From: Amyelois transitella
Lineage: Eukaryota > Arthropoda > Insecta > Lepidoptera > Pyralidae
Length of the DNA: 64,000 nucleotides
Assembly: GCF_032362555.1 (NCBI RefSeq)
Contig: NC_083519.1
Span: 3,303,501-3,367,500 of the forward strand
Direction: 5' to 3'
Part shown: positions 53,743 to 64,000 of the stretch, in pieces
Position numbering within the stretch: the stretch's first letter is position 1
Layout: every line of letters starts with the position of its first letter
Notes under the pieces: generated by a model
The model's database searches: none
Told to the model about the DNA's origin: nothing
The model's input: only the letters and a program-made list of their open reading frames with translations
Translations under genes and position numbers: made by a program

Positions 53743-54149
53743 ATATTGCACATATTATGAAATAACACTGTCTGGTGTCTCTCGTTTTGTCATTAATGCA
53801 AATCAGCATTAATTCTTTGCATATTATTAACTTTAAGTTTTTCAACATCACGTGTAGCTGATATGGATTTTATTAAGCACTTCACTTTTGGAGTGAAATA
53901 TTATTAATAATATTTTATAAGAATCAATGAAATTTTTCTACAAAATGAAAATCTTCTCATTATTATTGGCTATGGGTTTGTTGACTTGTCTGTGTCTCTA
54001 TGTTACATAACTTATTTTTTCTTTATTTATCTAGCTTAACACTACACAATATAAATAAAATTATAGGAGTGTAATTTATTGATGTTTTCTTTTTGTTAAC
54101 AATTGTTTAGTCCGTCATTAGTCTCTCTTTGCTCTCTACTATAATAAGA

Positions 54150-54375
54150 TAGCTTTTGCTTATACCCGCGGATCGCCCTCGAGAATCTAGCGACACCTAC
54201 CAAAGAATACAGGATTTTCGTAAATCCCACGGGATAGTATACCATAGTTTTTACCGTGAAAAGTACCCTATATTTTTCTTCAGACTCTGGATAAAAAATG
54301 CGCGGAATTTAAAGAAAAATGGTTCAGTAGATAACGCGTGAAGAGGTAACAAACAAATAAACTTTCGCATTACGT
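54150..54375 (+). mobile_element. Dispersed repeat related to 'ACTAGCTGTGCCCGC' elements
   Basis: TTGCTTATACCCGCGGATCG, AATCCCACGGGATAGTATAC and AACAAACAAATAAACTTTCG resemble the copies at 31995 and 35432. Degenerate. Confidence 0.4.
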
Positions 54376-54399
54376 CGGTTCATACTAGAAAACACGATA

Positions 54400-54969
54400 T
54401 AAGAATTTTTAGAAGTGGACATGCTAAGATTAGGTATTAATTTTCCTGACTGTATTGGGGAACGTGTTAAGACCATTAAATAGTGGTGGAAAGATTTTAA
54501 GTTTACAACAGGTCTTGACGCTTTTAACCCGGTTGCTTATGCTCTGGGGATAAACTCTGCATTTTATATTGTTGAATTAAATGTGCAAGTTCTAACTGTT
54601 GAGGCGCAATTACATAATGATACATACATACATACATATGGTCACGTCTATATCCCTTGCGGGGTAGACAGAGCCAACAGTCTTGAATAGACTGAATGGC
54701 CACGTTCAGCTATTTGGCTTAATGATAGAATTGAGATTCAAAATAGTGACAGGTTGCTAGCCCATCGCCTAAAAAAAACCCAAGTTTGTAAGCCTATTCC
54801 TTAGTCGCCTTTTACGACATCCATGGGAAAGAGATGGAGTGGTCCTATTATTTTTTGTATTGGTGCCGGGAACCACACGGCACACATTTTACATAATGAT
54901 ACTGCTATAATTACAAGTGTTAGCGTAACTGCAAGGGGTGGGATTCACCACTTAGTAGGTATATGACGG
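54400..54969 (+). other. Orphan coding-like segment split by a SINE
   Basis: From about 54400 a frame runs through the ATG at 54421 with one internal TAG (54481-54483) up to the SINE target site at 54623. Removing the SINE and one target duplication, the same frame continues to a TGA at 54967-54969. Residue composition is protein-like (for example INFPDCIGERVKTIK before the stop), but I do not recognise the family. It may be a fragment of a captured gene, transposon or virus-like insertion. Confidence 0.35.
54624..54888 (+). mobile_element. SINE-like element, full copy with 14-bp target duplication
   Basis: TTACATAATGATAC flanks both sides (54610-54623 and 54889-54902), a 14-bp target duplication that fixes the ends. 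The element starts in (ATAC)n, then TGGTCACGTCTATATCCCTT, GCGGGGTAGACAGAGCC, GGTTGCTAGCCCATCGCC, TCGCCTTTTACGACATCCAT and ends CGGGAACCACACGGCACACA. This is the reference copy for the many fragments in the window. No Pol III boxes are evident, so 'SINE' is by size and abundance only. Confidence 0.8.
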
Positions 54970-55914
54970 CCTGCGATACTTTTCTAAGTGGCCCACTGTA
55001 CCTACACATGACGAATTTCTATTCTACTAACAACTAGCTGGCGAACTTCAGTCAGTTTTTACCAACTTTGTCGTCGTTCTTTTATGTATTTTTTGTTGAA
55101 TATCCATGATAAAATATATCAGGTCTCGTTGGCCAGCTTTCGAAAATAGGGCAAAAAGGTACCTACCCAAATTTTTTGGGTTTTCTTTAAGAACCAACTG
55201 TCATGCACAACTAGTTGTGTCATTAGAAATATACCCATGGGTATCGATCAAAATTAAGTACTTATACGTATTTCGGTAGAGCAACAGTAGGTACCTACAG
55301 TACGTGGTCTCGAGAATAACTTTTTATTTAAACTTCATTGCACAAAATACAAATGTATAGCACAATTGGCGGACTTAATGCTAGAAGCATTATCTACCAG
55401 TCAACCATTGGGTCTTACAGAAAACTTAATGTGGCATTAAACTAAATAAATATACCTACTACCTACTTTTACTAGGGTACTCGTATACCTTAAACACTCC
55501 ACCTCCGATGTCACCTATGAGACATTAGATATTAATTAACTGCTAATTATAAATTTACGTAAGCAAATTATCGATAAGGCACCCGCCGAGTAGGGCACGT
55601 ACCGTCGTGTTTTATCTATGAAAGAATGTCACGACATATATAATGAAAATGAGGGCAAATATAAAACCGCAATTGTTAGTAAGTAGCTAGTAGAGGTATT
55701 TACTGGGGTATCGATGGAATAAGAACAAACGTAGCAATTATCGTCAAAGAACATTTATTCATGAACAAAAATAATATTTCTGAATAACAAATCAAATATA
55801 TGACGTCAAAGTACAAAAAAACTGAAGCCGAATATATTTGATTCAAGTGACGATATCCCTTTTATGATGCAATGGCATACCAATGAATTAGGTAAGTACG
55901 AATGAAAAAATGAA
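54970..55914. other. AT-rich intergenic DNA
   Basis: I see no gene. Short repeat-like text occurs (for example AACTAGCTGGCGAACTTCAG at 55033), but nothing I can delimit. Confidence 0.5.
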
Positions 55915-55916
55915 TA

Positions 55917-56760
55917 CAGTAGAAACTCGATTATCCGGCCCTCAGTTATACGGATTCGCGATTATCCGGACTACAGACAAACCGCATTAAATGTACCTAC
56001 AAGTCGTATTTATGCAAGCATGAACGTGTCGGAACTGGCATCACCCCGCCCGCGATCGCTGCCTCACGCGTTTCGTTATTGTTTAAGTTGGTTAGCAATG
56101 CTACTCTGTCCTGACGTGCGTGTCACAACTAGATACATATCTAAAAATGTCAAAGCGTAAGAAAGTGATGTTATCGCTTAAAGAAAAATTGAATATTATT
56201 GATTCATTAAAAAAAGGAGAAACAGGTCGTAAGTTAGCTGATAAGTATGGTGTCGGTACGTCCACGATAAGTGATATTAAGAAGAATACCGATTCAATTT
56301 TGTTGTACACCTGCAAATTAGATAGTGAAGGCGGGAGAAACACGCTTCAACTGGGCGACCAATATCTGATCCTTTGCAAAAGCATTACAGTTAAATACAA
56401 AAATAGGGGGCGATGAATCTTTTGTGGCAAGTAACAGATTTAAATCTTGTCATGGAATTCGAGAATTGGAAATACAAGGTGAAAAAATGTCAGCTAATGT
56501 AGATACAGCAAACTCTTTTAAAGATGATTTCAAGAAGAATTTGGACGAAAATAACTATGACTTAGATTTTGTTTATAATGCTGATGAAACCGGATTAAAC
56601 TGGAAGTCATTGCTTTCAAAATCTTTAGCTTCTAGGCGAGAGAATTCAGCTCCAGGATATAAAACTAGCAAGTAACAATATAAGTTTGCGCTAACGCTAC
56701 CGGGACCCATATAATAGCTTTGCTTCTCATCGGAAAATCCGGTTAATCGAGTTTCTACTG
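55917..56760 (+). mobile_element. Internally deleted pogo/Tigger-like DNA transposon
   Basis: The terminal inverted repeats are CAGTAGAAACTCGATTATCC (55917-) and GGTTAATCGAGTTTCTACTG (-56760), with one mismatch, flanked by TA on both sides (55915-55916, 56761-56762). Inside, 56147-56416 codes a CENP-B-like N-terminal helix-turn-helix (SKRKKVMLSLKEKLNIIDSL, KYGVGTSTISDIKK). A later frame (56424-56675) codes the first catalytic Asp block YNADETGLNWKSL. The DNA-binding remainder and the other catalytic residues are deleted or frameshifted, so the copy is dead. Confidence 0.88.
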
Positions 56761-57024
56761 TAATATGAAATGAAATAATGGAACGGACCTATGTAGGTAC
56801 GTAAATGATTAATGTTACGAGTTAGTCAGAAACGAATATAACAAGCCCATCTGAGCTGCGCCAGTGATTTATTTTACCCTTACGATATTTTACTCTCAGT
56901 TGGAAATAAGAGTAGGTAATCCTAATCTTTCTGACCGAGATGATCCAATCCGTTATCGAAAGTGACGAGCGTCGTTGTCTTATCCTTTCGTTGCAGTCGA
57001 GACCCCACTATGACGGGAATGGAT

Positions 57025-60000
57025 TCATCTTTTCTTGCCATTCTTATGGATTGTTTGGCGCCATTTCGTATAGAAGTCCCCGATATGCTCGACGGAGATG
57101 CCTGCCGACTGTGCAGCACCCGTCAGACTGAATTCTTTGTATTCATCGTCCGTTCCGGGCTGGTTGCCCACAAGCAATATGAGCAAAGGTGCTGATTTGC
57201 CAGGCAACGAGCTGTCGGGATCTCCATTTCCACCTTGTGTCTGCTTTTCATCAGCAGTGAAGTGGTTGCAGAATTCCAGGATTTGTATGAAGTTGTGAAC
57301 GTGTGGTGGGGCCTTACGCGGATATTTGAGAAGCGGAAGTGGTTTAGATTCTCCGGGACGCTGCGCGCGGAGGAAACGCGATCCGCTTCTCAGTTGTATC
57401 TCGAGCCAGCGAATGGCGTCGCGCGCGGTGCTCTGGTCGCGCTTCAGATCGTCAAGTTCTTGGAGCACTGGAAATCACAATTAAGATTATTATAAAAATG
57501 ATACCTTAGTGATAAGACAGTACATTCATGAATCATGATATGGCACAAATAAATACTTTTTCATCAAAAAATATATTGATAAAAAAGAATTTAGTATCCT
57601 ACTTTTGGCCAGTAATTATTTATACAGTTTGGTATAACAACTCTACGGTGTCGCAAATTTGACCCTGCGCAGATGTTTGATAAGGAACATACAGAAATAA
57701 ACTCACCAATGGAGGGTATGAGTAGTGTGAAGCTGCGAGCGCGCAGGAGCTGTTTGACCCGGCGCAGGTGTTTGTTGAGTGCGGCCGAGTCTAACGCCAG
57801 CAAGGCGGGCGCGGCCGCGCGTCCGCTGCGTTCCAACTCGCGGACTTGCGATACAAGCCACAGACGACCCAAGCGACGAAGCAAACCGCCTTCGCTGGTT
57901 TCGGCCTGGGAAAATAACTAGTCTATAAATAATCAAATATTGGAAATTGAATAGAGTGCGATTGTAATAGTGTGATTGTGATAGTCAATTATGATTAATG
58001 AAGAGAAAGGACTCAATAACTTGCCATAGTTTTAAACAGTAGCAACATCAAAAAATAAATCAAAAACAAAAATACACAACCAACCAATTTGTTTATGCTC
58101 TGTAGCGATCAATAGCTGAAGAGGGGCAAGAGAAAGAACACATGACTTATTCAACTAATCCGAGTGCTCATGTCGTTTGGTTATTGCTTACTTATTATTA
58201 TACGCGTGAAATCAGTAAGTTTATAAATTTACAGGACTGTGGATGTAAATTAATACAATTCATCATTCCTTCAAAATCCTACAAAAGTTTATAACTTCGT
58301 AGGAAATTCATAAACTTGCGGGTTTTGCTAAGCTAGCAACCTGTCGCTATCTGATTCTTAATTCTGTCAAGAATCCAGCTGAACAGTTTTTCGAGTCTAT
58401 GGCTCTGCCAACCTAGAAAGGCATATAGACGTAATACCTATGATTTTATACTTTCAGGTATGAACAAAAACCTAATTCTAACGTTTAAGACTTACATTTT
58501 GTTTCTTTGAGTTATGCCATTCCCTGCTTCTTTTATGGTTCACTTTAGTGCTTATTTTTGGTGGTTGTGTCTTTTTGAAATAATATATCTTCATAGATCT
58601 ATTAAATCTTATTCTGGGTACAAGCTTTGCTATTTGATTACCAAAATCAATGAAGTTCAAAATTCTCATAACATTTTCTTCGTACACAGTTGGCTTGTAT
58701 CTGTCCAATATTTGCCATTCGGCTGCATCTTTATCAAATTTACAAATATTTGTCCCACGCAAATTTACATCTTCAGGTAATGGTATTGTTTTATATTCAA
58801 GCATTAAGTTTTTGGCAACTTGATTTGCATACTTTAAGATTTTGCAGTCATCACCAAATGCTTCAACTTTGGCATTGAAATTGTATGAAAAGATATTTAG
58901 CAAATCAACCACACATTGAAATAAGGACTCTCCACTGTCACCACAAGATAAAATTAAGTCCTTTTCTGTGAGTATCCAGTCTTGCAATAACTTTATACTG
59001 GGTAAAAAATTGTTGCCAAGTAAAAACTTTTGAATGTCATCCAAATTTAAGTTATCTTCATGTTCAGGGTTTGTGGTGGTTTTAGTGGATCCAATTCCAT
59101 TTATCTTTGGGCCAGAGGATGTGATATTATCATGATTAGATTTCTCAACAACACCATTAACTTGTGCATCAGGAGCTTCAGTATCAGAGGGGTCATCACC
59201 AGAGTCTTCACTCTGTGAGTCCTGCTCTTCTGAGTGGTAGCTTGACTGTGAAGAATCTCCATCATCAGAACTCATTTCATCAGTATCAACTTCGCTGCTC
59301 TCTGTATCTGCATCACTTACATCTGAACTCTCAGAGGAAGCTGCTCTTCTGCGGCGGCGTCTCTTTGATGTTACTTTTTTTGTAATATTTTTTACATCAC
59401 CATTTTGGAGATTTTCATTGTCAACATCTGGACTTTTATTTTTTGGTAGATCATGTTCATTATTAAACCCATTCAAAACAGGTGATACAGGTTTTTCTTT
59501 TAAATTAGCCTTGTCTTCAGGCACTTCTGAATCAGAAACTCGAGCACGTATTTCTTTGGATCGATATTTACTAGCTGGATTCTTTAAGCCAAATGACTGA
59601 ATCTGTTTCAATAGTTTTTGTAAGAGTTGGGATAATAAAGCCAAAGAAAATGCTTTGCAAGCAAAAGCCTTGACTTCATCAGTTTCCATCATTTTAGACA
59701 TGGTAAATAAACAGATCTGCACAATTTTATGCACTAAGTTGCCATTAAAATTTGAGGGATTCATGTTCTCTTCCTCCAAGGCCTGAATATATTCCTCATA
59801 GTTCTTGTTTTTATCTGGTAGTGGCGACTTTTCAAATTCCATAGCAATTTTAAGTTCTTGAGCTATGGTGCTGCACCTCTGTGGAATATTGGTATCATTT
59901 TTACTGAGGTACCAGATCTCAATGAGAGATAGGAAATTGGCAATTGTATTCTGTATATGTTCAGTTTGAGTCATGGACTCAGAAGCATTTACTGTTTCAC

Positions 60001-60969
60001 AAAATTGAATGTTCTTTTCAAATAGTTTTGTCAAATTTCCCAGAGCACCTTCAAATGGGGATGTACAACTGAGACAGTGAATGTAATAGCAAACAGAATC
60101 TAGATTATAGTTTTTATCCAAATACAGGTTTCCAAGCTGGTTATAAGGCATTCCTGAGGATGTGTCAATGTGTGCAGCTTGAAGATAGTAGCGAGCTGCT
60201 ATAGATGAATCAAAAGTATGAAATATTTCAGCTTGGTAACGGCATAGGTCCCCTAGGTATATTAAACATGAATGTAATGCAGACTTCCCAAATAGTAACT
60301 CTTCTTCTCCTGTCTGTTTGTTTAATTCTTCAATTTCTTCATCCTTATTCAGGGGAGTGTAGTCCAACTCCTTACAAGTGATTTTCAATTCTGACTGTAT
60401 CATGGTAATAAACTGGTGAAAATGACCTACACCACACATGATATGACTAAAAAGGTAGCTGTCATTTTCAATGCTTGTCTCTCTTAGTTTCCTTGCAGCA
60501 GCCACCACTTCATAATAAACCTTTCTCCAGAGGAGCTCAAGTGATTTTTTTCCATAATTCAAAGGATCTAAAAAGAATAATTTTTCACAGTTGTCTCGTA
60601 GTTTTTGGCGTTGCACTTCAATATGGGTGGCAAAAAGATCAGTGATGGATCGACTCGAAGCTGTCGTCTCGCCAACGCGTCTTGCTACGTCTGTTACATA
60701 GCTGTAATGTAAACGAAACCCATAATTTAACTAGGTGTTATTATAATTTTATTGATAATTCATATTAACTTTATAATTTTTCAAGTGAAAATCTTGTTAC
60801 TTATTACACGTGAATAAGTTGAATGGAACTACGTCATAAAATATAGTTAAATGATGCGACTTTGGCAAACAAAATCACATTTTGGTAAATCTTACCGATA
60901 AAGCTTTTTGGCACGTTCATTTCGTTCTGCTTGTTTAGCCTCCAGAGTTTCGTTACACCCTTTCTTCAT
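57025..60969 (-). CDS. Smg5: SMG5, nonsense-mediated mRNA decay factor
   Basis: Exons 60969-60896, 60701-58496, 57905-57707 and 57467-57025 sum to 2922 nt, 973 residues, near the human length. The N-terminal EST1-type 14-3-3-like/TPR region (about 1-420) includes FLDPLNYGKKSLELLWRKVY, SSIAARYYLQAAHIDTSSGM and PYNQLGNLYLDKNYNLDSVC. A disordered acidic Ser/Glu/Asp stretch with an RRRRRR run follows (about 480-590), then a helical region. The C-terminal PIN-like domain (about 800-970) has ALLALDSAALNKHL, FTLLIPSIVLQELDDLK and ends GDFYTKWRQTI. In SMG6 the later PIN acidic residue sits in a TDD motif; here that strand reads LLILLVGNQPGTDD, fitting SMG5's inactive PIN. Family role: recruits decay and dephosphorylation machinery to phosphorylated UPF1. 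It is divergent from the UBL7-like gene. Confidence 0.95.
58310..58440 (-). mobile_element. SINE-like dispersed element, fragment
   Basis: GCTAAGCTAGCAACCTGTCG and AGAAAGGCATATAGACGTAA match the 54624-54888 family on the minus strand. It lies in intron 2 of SMG5. Confidence 0.55.
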
Positions 60970-61929
60970 TTTCAGGTCATTTTACTAGCTCGTCAAGATA
61001 TTGATACTGAAATTAGATTTATTTTCTTTCCAAAATGATTCGTCTTTCCAATCATTTCTCCAGCAACATTTTCACATGAACTCTAAATGAGACGTGTGGT
61101 GTAATGTGACGTTTTGGAAGCACACAAAATTGACAAATAAATGACGTAAGAGTTAATGTGCTCTGCTCACTTTGCAATTTGTCCCTGTGACTTGACGCCG
61201 TGTGGGTTCAAATTGCAACGGTTGCAGCGATCAATAAGGTGTCCCCGGCGACCGACAGTTACTAGACTGAATGCAGTTTCAGTAACCAGTTAGGACTATT
61301 GTAATAATAAATAATAAATAAAATAATAAATAAATATATACGGGACAAATTACACTGATTGAGTTAGCCTCGAAGTAAGTTCGAGACTTGTGTTACGAGA
61401 TACTAACTCAACGATACTATATTTTATAATAAATACTTATATAGATAAACATCCAAGACCCAGGCCAATCGGAGAAAGTTCGTTTCTCATCATGCCCTGG
61501 CCGGGATTCGAACCCGGGACCCCTGGTGTCACAGACAAGCGCGCTACCGCTGCGCCACAGAGGCCGCCGTAATATTTAAAAATTTTAATATATAATATTA
61601 ATAGAGATTTTATGCCTATTTTTATGGCAAATTTTCGGTTATATTTAACTCATGATGTTGGTATTTAGCGGCGACAAGTCGCAGACACAAATTTTAAAGT
61701 AAGTAGAGCGTTATGGATCATCTTTGCTCGTTGATTTCACTGAATAAATAGCTAACTGTCAAACTCTCTGTCAGTGTCAAATAGTTGTCATTTGCAGAAT
61801 AATTGTCGTATCATTCTTGCTTTGTTTTTAGTGTTTTTATACGGTATCTTGTTTATTTGTAGTATTATAGTGAATACTGTGCATATTTTTGTATTGGCTT
61901 AAAAAGGATAGCCATAGAACATTTAGAAA
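60970..61929. promoter_or_regulatory. Shared upstream region of SMG5 and the UBL7-like gene
   Basis: The start codons diverge across 960 bp. A tRNA-derived SINE (61337-61568) occupies the middle. I see no TATA box with good spacing on either side. Confidence 0.4.
61337..61568 (-). mobile_element. tRNA-derived SINE
   Basis: On the minus strand the A box TGGCGCAGCGG (61557-61547) and B box GGTTCGAATCC (61514-61504) are both perfect. The body matches the copy at 28655-28866. It sits between two divergent promoters. Confidence 0.85.
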
Positions 61930-64000
61930 ATGGAGAGCCAAACCTGTATATTTTTAGGGATCAAGGTTAAGCCTGGACCCATTATACGCCATAAGATTGA
62001 GAATTTTCCACTTGATAATACTGTAGTAAGTCTTAAATCTGAGGCTGAAAAAGAAACAAGTGTGCCATCTGCATCTTTAGGTAAGTTGTGTCGCCTAGAT
62101 TGGTTGGACCTATTTAGTTTTTAGTGTTTTTAATTGGAGATGCTTAAATGTTATAGAATTGATCCATCATGGGAAGATTCTTAAGGACAACGCCACTCTT
62201 CAAGACAGCGGTGTCAAGAACGGGGAGACAATTCACGTAGTGAAGAAAAAAGAGCCCACTACGCAACCTCCTCCTCCAACTCACACTGATGTAGAGTTAC
62301 AACAACTGAATACAACTCTCAGAACGCTGGGATGCACACCTAATGCACCTGGATGGACAAGAGCTATGCAGGTAATCTACAGATTTAAATATATATATAT
62401 ATCTGTGTAATTTGACAAATTACACAGATCTAGTTAGCCTGTAAGTAAATTTGAGACTTGTATACTATATTTTATATAAATACTTTTATAGATAAACATC
62501 CAAGACCCACGTCAATCAGAAAAAGTTCTTATCTCATAATGCCCTGGCCAGGATTCAGACCCGGAACCTTCTTTGTCACAGACAAGCATACTACTGCTAC
62601 ATACATAATATCATGTCTCCTTTCCTGCAGGGAGGGGTAAACAGATACAAATGTAAAAATTGCTATCTATATTGTTATTGCAATCAACAATGTAACTTGG
62701 GATTCCTTTTGTAGGTGATGGGCTAACAACCTGTCACCATTTGAATCACAATTCCATTCTAAAGCCATACTACATACAGCTGAACATGGCCTTTCAGTCT
62801 TTGAAAGTGGGCTCCGTCTACCCCGCAATAGATATAGACGATGTATGTATGTGTGGGATGATGCATGTATGTTCTATTTTGTAGTTTAATAATCTTGACT
62901 AATTAATGTTCACCCTTTTCCACAGTTGTTGAATGATGAATCTGCCATGGCAGAAATAGTGGAACAGGCTCCATCTCTTGGTGAAGACTGTGTGATGTTA
63001 TCAATTCTTCACGAGGTGGAGTTGCTAGCAGCCCTGGGTGCTAATGTGACCACAATGCGACGAGGTGCTGAAACGCATCCCGAACTACCACGAGCATTGA
63101 GACACCTGACAAGGCTAGTGTATGCACGGACCAATGCTACTGCCAGTAATGATAATGGTATGAAAACTTGTTGCAGTCAATCAGCTAAAGCAAACAGCAA
63201 ATGGAAGCACTTTGAAAACTTTTTTACCTACATGTGAAATATCTTAAAACTAAATTTATAATGCCTATTCATTAACGAACCTAACGACAAATGCCTCACA
63301 CATATTGCATAAAGATGTAATGACGCGTCTTACGTCCAAGAGTCACTAGTAAGCTATGTATTATTTATTTTTAAATTTCAATTCCATCATGAAGCCATAC
63401 AACTGAATGTGGGCTTTCAGTGTTTTTGAGACGGTTGGTTGTTGGCTTTGTCTACCTGCAAGGGATATAGACTTGACTCTATGTCATTTATATTGTATTT
63501 ATTTACATTGAGAAAACCTAGAATAGTAGTAATTAGTATAAGTATATACTAAGGAATAATTTGTACAGGTATGTACTATACAAATCATTTATGCTTATTA
63601 AAAAACAAATCTTATACTTATAACAGGTCCACAACAGGAAAATGCGTAGAAAGGAATTGGCGTTGTACATAATAGTGTAATATTTATTGTTGGATAGATC
63701 CACAAATTTTAAAAACTTTTTGCATGTTTATTGCTTTCTTCTATTATCGCGAACAAACTACCACCAGTACTTGATATTTGTATGTACCTCTTATACACTT
63801 CAACACATAGTGTTGTACATGTATTTTCAATGGTTCAACACATATTAATTTAATACATACATACCATCATACCTGTTTCCCATTGTGGTAGGCAGAGACT
63901 ATGGAATTACACTAAATTAATGAATTGTGTAATTTAATAAACTTTCCATTATACTTATATTCACGTCTTGTAATGATAACTTGTTGCAGCCCTTACCTCC
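61930..64000 (+). CDS. UBL7-like ubiquitin-like protein, 3' end outside the window
   Basis: Exons 61930-62080, 62157-62371, 62926-63157 and the start of a fourth at 63990 (after TTGTTGCAG). Phases match: 366 nt for exons 1-2, then 232 nt leaving phase 1, then G|CC CTT ACC. The start is ATG in AAAATGGAGAGCC. The ubiquitin-like fold shows the block LIHHGKILKDNATLQDSGVK followed by NGETIHVVKKKEP, equivalent to UBL7's 'LIYCGRKLKDD...G...VHVL'. A Pro-rich link follows, then helices RAMQLLNDESAMAEIVEQAP and ILHEVELLAALGAN, as in UBL7. A C-terminal UBA domain would be expected beyond the window. The family call is by motif; the precise role of UBL7 proteins is poorly defined. Confidence 0.78.
62412..62605 (-). 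mobile_element. Decayed tRNA-derived SINE
   Basis: GATAAACATCCAAGACCCAC and AATGCCCTGGCCAGGATTCA match the SINE at 61337-61568; the B box is mutated (GGATTCAGACC on the plus strand). It lies in intron 2 of the UBL7-like gene. Confidence 0.65.
62690..62850 (-). mobile_element. SINE-like dispersed element, partial copy
   Basis: TTGGGATTCCTTTTGTAGGT, GATGGGCTAACAACCTGTCA and CAATAGATATAGACGATGTA match the 54624-54888 family. A further fragment lies at 63380-63480 in intron 3. Confidence 0.55.

Overview
The window is nuclear DNA of an insect, most likely a moth or butterfly. Genes are split by GT-AG introns, intergenic DNA is AT-rich, and there are two chitin-binding (peritrophin-A/CBM14) genes. 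It is densely seeded with short repeats of a lepidopteran kind: RTE-like LINE tails ending in (TATG)n, a high-copy 'GCGGGGTAGACAGAGCC' SINE-like element, a tRNA-headed SINE, MITEs and a pogo-like transposon. I assembled exon models by hand from splice signals and reading phase; nearly all models close to a whole number of codons.

Layout. 0.9-6.1 kb: two convergent paralogues for secreted CBM14 proteins, both with a 7-nt coding first exon (Met-Lys-Gly split). 7.5-23.2 kb: a 25-exon gene for a voltage-gated calcium channel alpha2-delta-like subunit (VWA_N, VWA with an intact MIDAS, Cache, probable GPI tail). 27.6-40.5 kb, minus strand: a 12-exon single-pass membrane protein with a VWC-like ectodomain, resembling DGCR2/IDD. 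41.1-46.2 kb: SLC25A46, a mitochondrial outer-membrane carrier-family protein. 46.6-46.9 kb, minus: mitochondrial ribosomal protein bL34m. 50.1-53.2 kb: the ENL/AF9 YEATS protein of the super elongation complex. 57.0-61.0 kb, minus: SMG5, a nonsense-mediated decay factor. 61.9 kb to the window end: a UBL7-like ubiquitin-like protein, cut off by the window edge. The host genes are mostly unrelated housekeeping or neuronal genes. Likely shared promoters are DGCR2-like/SLC25A46 and SMG5/UBL7-like.

The most unusual signal is local duplication of exon ends. In the DGCR2-like gene the 3' end of exon 6, with its own 5' splice site, is amplified into a near-perfect array of 20 units of 117 bp. The 3' end of exon 2 with its donor is present four times at about 150-bp spacing, and a degenerate array starts at the donor of exon 11. 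In the neighbouring alpha2-delta-like gene, exons 15 and 17 are each flanked by decayed partial copies. Several duplication zones carry fold-back (inverted) copies of the same sequence. This looks like a repeated mutational process acting on exon-intron boundaries. I know of no named system that explains it.

Limits: no alignment or database search was possible. Protein names rest on recognised motifs, repeat family names are approximate, and the exon 8 to exon 10 connection of the DGCR2-like gene is unresolved.
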